A model generated the notes under the pieces. That model made no database searches, was not told the DNA's origin, and was given only the letters and a program-made list of their open reading frames with translations. Source: Agromyces sp. LHK192 (GTDB lineage: Bacteria > Actinomycetota > Actinomycetes > Actinomycetales > Microbacteriaceae). Taken from it: DNA of 64,000 nucleotides. Numbering within the stretch: position 1 is the stretch's first letter; each line of letters opens with the position of its first letter. Below, piece by piece: positions 59,244 to 64,000 of this stretch. The stretch spans positions 310,001 through 374,000 of the forward strand of contig NZ_CP034753.1 of NCBI RefSeq assembly GCF_004006235.1, given 5' to 3'. The position numbers and the translations under genes were made by a program.

Positions 59244-60314
59244 ATGAGCATCCAAAACCCGCTGCCACGCGCACGACACGAACACTTGCTTCGTCAACTC
59301 GAGCTGCACGGATCCGTCAGCGCGGCGAGCATCGCGGACGAACTCGGCGTCTCGCAGGTGACAGTCCGCCGTGACATCGTCGACCTCGAGACCGCCGGAC
59401 GGCTCACGCGGGTCCATGGCGGAGCCATCGCCAAGGGGGCGCCGCCCGAACCCCAATCCGCGCGGGCGAACATCGGCGTGGTGGTGCCGGGAACAGTCGG
59501 ACACTTTCTCGTCATCATCAAGGGAATGGACGCCGCGGCGACCGGCGCACGGGCGAGGCTCGTTCTCGCAACATCCCAGTACCGTCCGGAGCTTGAGCGC
59601 CGGCAGGTCGAGCGGCTCGTGGAGATCGGGGTCCGTGGCCTTGTGTTCGCGCCGACCCTTCACCCGCAGGGCGAAGCAGCTCTTGCATCATGGGTCGACC
59701 AGATTCCGGTGCCTGTGGTCTTTCTCGAACGACGGCTCGATTCACTTCTGCTCGCCTTCCACGACAGTGTGCGCACCGACCATGCACGCGGCGCGATGCT
59801 CGCCGTGGAACACCTCGCGAACCTCGGCCACCACCGGATCGGGCTCGCCGTCTTCGAGCGCACGCCGACCGCGCCGCTGGTTCGCGAGGGATTCGCCGCC
59901 GCCGCAGACCGCGCCGGTGTCGACATCGGCTTCGTCGTCGGCCTCCCGAAGGATGACGAACACGAGGCACTCGACGGCGCGCTCGGTAGCGTGCTGGACT
60001 CCTGCCTGGAGGCGAAGACCACGGCGGTGCTGGTGCACACCGACGCCCACGCCGCAAGGCTCGTGGAGCTGGCCGCGGATCGCGGCATCCACGTGCCGGG
60101 CGATCTCGCGATCGTCGCGTACGACGACGACACCGCCGCATTCGGCATGGTCCCACTCACGGCAGTCACCGCTCCACGCCGGGATCTCGGCGGCGAGGTC
60201 ATGAGGATCATGGCGGATCGCATCGCCGAGCCGCCAGCGTCGCGAGGCGCTCCTCGACATCTCACCCTGCTGCCGCACTTGACGGTGCGCGATTCGTGCG
60301 GCGCGCTGCCGTGA
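59244..60314 (+). CDS. Hybrid regulator: DeoR-type HTH with LacI-type sensor
   Basis: 356 residues. Residues about 10-65 are a DeoR-type winged helix (HEHLLRQLELHGSVSAASIADELGVSQVTVRRDIVDLE, then LTRVHGGAI). From about 75 the protein is a periplasmic-binding-protein-like sensor as in LacI/GalR (IGVVVPGTVGHFLVIIKGMDAAA, LAIVAYDDDTAAFG, PLTAVTAPRRDLG). ATG at 59244 with GGAGGG upstream. Divergent from DUF2264 and 100 bases before the importer genes; likely senses a sugar and controls both units. Confidence 0.88.
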   Translation: MSIQNPLPRARHEHLLRQLELHGSVSAASIADELGVSQVTVRRDIVDLETAGRLTRVHGGAIAKGAPPEPQSARANIGVVVPGTVGHFLVIIKGMDAAATGARARLVLATSQYRPELERRQVERLVEIGVRGLVFAPTLHPQGEAALASWVDQIPVPVVFLERRLDSLLLAFHDSVRTDHARGAMLAVEHLANLGHHRIGLAVFERTPTAPLVREGFAAAADRAGVDIGFVVGLPKDDEHEALDGALGSVLDSCLEAKTTAVLVHTDAHAARLVELAADRGIHVPGDLAIVAYDDDTAAFGMVPLTAVTAPRRDLGGEVMRIMADRIAEPPASRGAPRHLTLLPHLTVRDSCGALP

Positions 60315-60321
60315 TCGTTTT

Positions 60322-60367
60322 TGTCCGGATGGCCACGAGCGAGCGAGCAACCTGCCTAGATTGTCCG
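60322..60367. promoter_or_regulatory. Promoter region of importer 3: two TGTCCG boxes and a -10
   Basis: TGTCCG at 60322-60327 and 60362-60367 flank TAGATT (60357-60362), a plausible -10 element 53 bases before the binding-protein start. The boxes match the CGGACA repeats at 59181. Confidence 0.4.
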
Positions 60368-60414
60368 CGTCTGGCGATCACCGCACCCAGCCCATCGAGC
60401 AAGGAGGCTCCCCA

Positions 60415-61740
60415 ATGATTCGAGCGATCAACATGTCCGCCGAACGACGCCGCAGCCGGCGCGCATCCGTCCTGGCCGTCGGGGCGGGATTGAGCGCGGC
60501 GATGCTCTTCGCGGGCTGCGCCAGCGGTCCCGCGGAAACGAAGGACGAGGCCTCTGGCCCGGTTACCTTGAACTTCGCCTGGTGGGGCGACGCAAGCCGC
60601 GCGGATCGCTACGAGCAGGCGATCGACCTGTTCGAGGAAGAGAACCCCGACATCACGATCCAGACCGGGTACGCGGGGTTCGGCGACTACTGGACCGCGC
60701 GCAACACCGAGGCGGCGAGCCGCACGCTGCCCGATGTATTCCAGATGGACCTCGCCTATCTGAACGAGTACGGCAGCTACGGCCACGTCCGGCCCCTCGA
60801 CGAGTACTTCGGCGAGCAGATCACCGTCGACACCATCGACGAAGGGCTCGTGGCAGCCGGCACCGTTGACGACCAGACCTTCGGCATCGCCTCGAGCAGC
60901 AGCACGCAGGCGACGTTCGTCAATGAGCCGCTGCTCGCCGAGCTCGGCATCTCGGTACCCGAAGGCCCGCTGACGTGGGACGAGTACGACGCCTTCCTGG
61001 GAGAGGTCGCAGCCGCGGGTGCGCAGCGTTCGCCGGCGGTCTACGGCGGGCTGGACTACACGCAGTACTTCTGGCTCTTCCAGACCTGGCTCGGCCAGCA
61101 GGGCGCGTCGCTCATCGATGACGGTGCGCTGGGCTTCGAGAAGGATGACCTCGCCGCGTGGTGGGGCCGCAGCGCAGGCCTGCAGTCCGGTGGGGCTGTG
61201 CTCCCTCCGGAGCGACAGGCGCAGCTCGAGGGCGTCGACGCACTGGGCGCCGCGGAAATCGCGACGGACATCAGCTGGGACAACTTCCTGCCTCGGTTCA
61301 GTGAGGGCCCGGCTGCGCCTGAACTCACGATGATCACCCCGCCGATCGACGACGAGGACGAGACGGGGCTGTTCCTCAAGCCCGGCCTCATGCTCTCCAT
61401 CGCCAGCAACAGCGAACACCCCACCGAAGCTGCGGCGTTCATCGACTTCCTCGTGAACAGCCCTGAGGTCGGCAAGATCTTCGGCATGTCCCGCGGCGTT
61501 CCCGCGTCGAGCGACGCTCGAGCGGGCGTTGAGGCGGGCCCGCTGGACGAGCAGATCCTCACCTACGAGGAGTCCATCGCGGATCGTCTCGACGGACAGG
61601 CGCCGCCGGCGGTGAAGGGCTTGGGCACCCTCGAACAGACGTTCGTCGCCATCAGTCAGGACGTCACGTACGGGACGATCAGCGTCGACGAGGCCGTCGA
61701 CAAGTGGTTCACCGAGGCCGAGGCCGCACTGGGCCGTTGA
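60415..61740 (+). CDS. Sugar-binding lipoprotein of ABC importer
   Basis: 441 residues, family 1 solute-binding protein. Lipoprotein signal peptide with C35 in MLFAGCASG. Mature part starts VTLNFAWWGDASRADRYEQAIDLFEEENPDI and has the SEHPTEAAAFIDFLVNSPEVG segment seen in the binding protein at 48625, so the two are related. AAGGAGG 8 bases before the ATG. Substrate unknown; the DUF2264 and YesL-like neighbours suggest a plant polysaccharide fragment. Confidence 0.92.
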   Translation: MIRAINMSAERRRSRRASVLAVGAGLSAAMLFAGCASGPAETKDEASGPVTLNFAWWGDASRADRYEQAIDLFEEENPDITIQTGYAGFGDYWTARNTEAASRTLPDVFQMDLAYLNEYGSYGHVRPLDEYFGEQITVDTIDEGLVAAGTVDDQTFGIASSSSTQATFVNEPLLAELGISVPEGPLTWDEYDAFLGEVAAAGAQRSPAVYGGLDYTQYFWLFQTWLGQQGASLIDDGALGFEKDDLAAWWGRSAGLQSGGAVLPPERQAQLEGVDALGAAEIATDISWDNFLPRFSEGPAAPELTMITPPIDDEDETGLFLKPGLMLSIASNSEHPTEAAAFIDFLVNSPEVGKIFGMSRGVPASSDARAGVEAGPLDEQILTYEESIADRLDGQAPPAVKGLGTLEQTFVAISQDVTYGTISVDEAVDKWFTEAEAALGR

Positions 61741-61746
61741 TTCGAC

Positions 61747-61780
61747 GCGGGCGGCACGCTGCTGAGAGCGTGCCGCCCGC
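61747..61780 (+). terminator. 13-bp perfect hairpin between binding protein and permease
   Basis: GCGGGCGGCACGC (61747-61759) and GCGTGCCGCCCGC (61768-61780) with an 8-base loop. Placed between two genes of one operon, it probably stabilises the binding-protein mRNA or lets only part of transcription through. Confidence 0.75.
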
Positions 61781-61800
61781 TGATCTGTTTGGAGTAGACG

Positions 61801-62769
61801 ATGACCGTCGAAACCCCGACGAGGCCTGCGTCGCCCGTCGAACCTCCGTCGGCGCCGCCTAGGCCCGCGCGAAAGCGGCGTCGTAATTGGTCGGACATCC
61901 GGGCGGGGTACATCTTCCTCGCGCCGTGGTTGCTCGGGTTCGCGTTGCTGACAGTGGGGCCAATGCTCGCATCGCTGTACCTCGCGTTCACGGACTACAA
62001 CCTGTTCGCGCCGCCGCGGTGGGTCGGCTTCGACAACTTCGTGCGCCTCTGGAGCGATCCCGACTATCTGAAGGCCTGGGAGGTGACGGCGATCTACGTA
62101 CTCGTCGGAACCCCGTTGAAGCTCATCGCCGCCCTCGCCGTTGCCATGCTCTTGAACGCGACCTTCCGAGGTACCGGCTTCTACCGATCCGCGTTCTACC
62201 TCCCGTCACTCGTCGGCGCGTCGGTGTCGATCGCGGTTGTCTGGAAGGCGATGTTCATCGACAACGGCCCGGTCGACAACATCCAGCAGTTCTTCGGGTT
62301 CCCAGCCGGTGGCTGGGTCGGAGACCCCGACCGCACGATGCCGATGCTCGTGCTCCTCGCAGTGTGGCAATTCGGTGCACCGATGGTGATCTTCCTCGCG
62401 GGACTGAAGCAGGTCCCGATCGAGCTCTACGAAGCGGCGTCCGTGGATGGCGCAGGGCCGGTGCGAAAGTTCCGGAACATCACCTTGCCCATGCTCTCGC
62501 CGGTGATCTTCTTCAATCTGCTGCTCGAGACGATCAACGCATTTCAGGTTTTCGCTTCGGCATTCGTCATCTCGGGCGGAACGGGTGGTCCGGCAAGATC
62601 CACGCTGTTCTACACGCTCTACCTGTATTTCCGGGGCTTCCGTGATTTCCAGATGGGGTACGCGTCAGCGATGGCCTGGGTCCTCGTACTCGTGATCGCG
62701 TTCATCACGGTGCTGTTCTTCCGGAGCTCGAAGGCATGGGTCCACTACGCAGGAGATGAAGGACGATGA
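61801..62769 (+). CDS. Carbohydrate ABC transporter permease (MalF-type)
   Basis: 322 residues. Pro/Arg-rich cytoplasmic start of about 35 residues, then six membrane segments (IRAGYIFLAPWLLGFALL first). EAA loop ELYEAASVDGAGPVRKF. TTTGGAG lies before the ATG. Closely resembles the permease at 46706 (GPMLASLYLAFTDYNLF versus GPMLASLYLSFTKYNLL). Confidence 0.92.
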   Translation: MTVETPTRPASPVEPPSAPPRPARKRRRNWSDIRAGYIFLAPWLLGFALLTVGPMLASLYLAFTDYNLFAPPRWVGFDNFVRLWSDPDYLKAWEVTAIYVLVGTPLKLIAALAVAMLLNATFRGTGFYRSAFYLPSLVGASVSIAVVWKAMFIDNGPVDNIQQFFGFPAGGWVGDPDRTMPMLVLLAVWQFGAPMVIFLAGLKQVPIELYEAASVDGAGPVRKFRNITLPMLSPVIFFNLLLETINAFQVFASAFVISGGTGGPARSTLFYTLYLYFRGFRDFQMGYASAMAWVLVLVIAFITVLFFRSSKAWVHYAGDEGR

Positions 62770-63662
62770 CTCTGACCGAAGCAATCGTCACTCGACGTGA
62801 GGCGCCGGTGCGCCGCCGCCGCCGAAATGGTTCGGTGTGGGGTGAGGTCGTATTCCATGTGGTCGTCCTCGCAATCCTCGTCGTGATCCTGTACCCCGTC
62901 GTCTGGATGCTGCTGTCGACCTTCAAGCCATCCGCGGACATCGTCGGCAACGTGCAGCTCCTCCCGCGAGAGACGACGCTGGAGAATTACGAGACAGCCC
63001 TCGCCGGAATCGGTGGGGTCTCGTTTTGGACCTTCTTCCAGAATTCCGTCATCCTCGCCCTGGCATCCGTCGTCGGCGTGGTGTTGTCCTCGGCGGTCTC
63101 GGCGTACGCATTCGCGCGGATTCCGTTCCCCGGCCGCAACGTCTACTTCGGCCTCATGATCGCGACGCTGCTGCTGCCGTTCCACGTCGTGATCATCCCG
63201 CAGTACATCATGTTCAACACGCTCGGCATGGTGAACACCTTCTGGCCGCTGCTGCTCGGGAAGTTCCTCGCGACAGAGTCCTTCTTCATCTTCCTGATGG
63301 TGCAGTTCATGCGCGGCTTGCCGCGTGAGCTCGACGAAGCTGCCCGCATCGACGGGGCAGGGCACTACCGCACGTTCGTTTCGATCATGCTGCCGCTGCT
63401 GAAGCCCGCCCTTGTGACGAGCGCGATCTTCGCGTTCATCTGGAACTGGAACGACTTCTTCGGACCGTTGCTCTACCTCAAGGATCCCGACCTCTACACG
63501 CTTCCGATCGCGCTCCGGCTCTTCGTCGATCAGTCGAGCGCAGCCGACTACGGTGCACAGATGGCGATGGCGGTGCTTGCGCTCATCCCCGTGTTCCTGT
63601 TCTTCCTCATCTTCCAGCGGTACCTGGTCGACGGGGTCGCGACGCAGGGGCTGAAGGGGTGA
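62766..63662 (+). CDS. Carbohydrate ABC transporter permease (MalG-type)
   Basis: 298 residues, six predicted membrane segments beginning near residue 24 (VVLAILVVILYPVVWMLL). EAA loop ELDEAARIDGAGHYRTF, nearly the same as the permease at 47619. Start overlaps the previous stop (ATGA). Confidence 0.92.
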   Translation: MTLTEAIVTRREAPVRRRRRNGSVWGEVVFHVVVLAILVVILYPVVWMLLSTFKPSADIVGNVQLLPRETTLENYETALAGIGGVSFWTFFQNSVILALASVVGVVLSSAVSAYAFARIPFPGRNVYFGLMIATLLLPFHVVIIPQYIMFNTLGMVNTFWPLLLGKFLATESFFIFLMVQFMRGLPRELDEAARIDGAGHYRTFVSIMLPLLKPALVTSAIFAFIWNWNDFFGPLLYLKDPDLYTLPIALRLFVDQSSAADYGAQMAMAVLALIPVFLFFLIFQRYLVDGVATQGLKG

Positions 63663-64000
63663 CCGCGGCAACCGACCGCCGGCGTCGTCGAAGCGAGGCA
63701 ACGCGGGGCAAGGTCGGCGCGGCGCTGCTTGGCCGGCCGGTCGCACTGTTCGGAGAGGTGGTGGTCGTCGGCCTCCTGGTGGCGCTCTTCGTACTGCCGA
63801 TCGTGACGGCGCCGGCGGCCCTGGCCGCCGGCGCAGCCCATCTTCGCCGCCACCTGCGTGGCGAGCCCGACCGAATCACCGCATTCCTGCTCGACCTGAT
63901 CACCGCCTTCCGCCAGGGATGGGTGTGGTGCGTGGGTATCGGCCTCGCGGGATTCGCGGTGGTGTTCAACCTCACGGCGCCTGCCACGTCGGAGGTGCCC
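63659..64000 (+). CDS. DUF624/YesL-like membrane protein (partial)
   Basis: The first 114 residues are seen; the window ends inside the gene. GTG overlaps the permease stop (GTGA). A basic start is followed by membrane segments at about 29-58 (VVVVGLLVALFVLPIVTAPAA) and about 88-105, with the HLRRHLRGEPDRITAFLLDLITAFRQGWVW loop in between (partial quote), a pattern typical of DUF624/YesL proteins that accompany polysaccharide importers. Function unknown. Confidence 0.75.
   Translation, partial: MTAATDRRRRRSEATRGKVGAALLGRPVALFGEVVVVGLLVALFVLPIVTAPAALAAGAAHLRRHLRGEPDRITAFLLDLITAFRQGWVWCVGIGLAGFAVVFNLTAPATSEVP

Overview
The window is high-GC DNA with strongly biased codon use, many GTG starts, chained ATGA/GTGA gene overlaps and many apparently leaderless genes. 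Together with LCP proteins, an F420-dependent-type oxidoreductase, VanY-type carboxypeptidase and many lipoprotein-dependent sugar ABC importers, this points to an actinobacterium, most likely Microbacteriaceae (Agromyces/Microbacterium-like). This assignment is inference from gene content, not from a marker phylogeny. No gene-free stretch exceeds about 240 bases.

Region 1 (1-12050) is a cellulose/cello-oligosaccharide locus: a secreted GH6 cellulase with CBM2 at the left, and on the minus strand an operon of sugar-binding lipoprotein, two permeases, GH1 beta-glucosidase and LacI regulator (layout like cebEFG-bglC-cebR). The same palindrome (GTGAGAGCGCTCTCAC type) lies before the cellulase and three times before the binding protein, and a one-mismatch copy lies before the amidase-like gene at 14582. 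Embedded housekeeping genes are a histidine phosphatase, a lipoate ligase with reversed domain order, an orphan DNA methyltransferase and an LLM oxidoreductase.

Region 2 (12100-29690) is core chromosome: VanY-like carboxypeptidase, MFS exporter, amidase-domain protein, phosphoglucomutase, LuxR regulator, DUF445 protein, prephenate dehydratase, lipid kinase, seryl-tRNA synthetase, HAD phosphatase, and two tandem LCP paralogues separated by tRNA-Ser(UGA) and followed by tRNA-Ser(GCU).

Region 3 (29690-36090) is an accessory island directly after tRNA-Ser(GCU): a small HTH gene behind four spaced CYCATCA repeats, an HNH nuclease, a decayed copy of the HTH gene, a truncated zinc-ribbon repeat gene, an IS3-family element itself split by an intact IS30-family element with a 3-bp target duplication, and an unrecognised two-gene unit whose first gene is cut off by the IS.

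Region 4 (36092-55990) is a glucuronoxylan side-chain regulon. GH115 alpha-glucuronidase, UxaC, UxuB, UxuA, KDG kinase and KDPG aldolase make a complete route from xylan-bound glucuronate to pyruvate and glyceraldehyde-3-phosphate. A LacI regulator, an ABC importer operon with two tiny coupled ORFs, a GH42 enzyme and a large secreted beta-helix protein with CBM5/12-like repeats share a GTGAACGTTCAC operator.

Region 5 (56170-64000) is a third carbohydrate locus: D-2-hydroxyacid dehydrogenase, DUF2264 protein, a regulator joining a DeoR-type HTH to a LacI-type sensor, another ABC importer, and the start of a DUF624/YesL-like membrane protein cut by the window edge. Its substrate cannot be read from the sequence.
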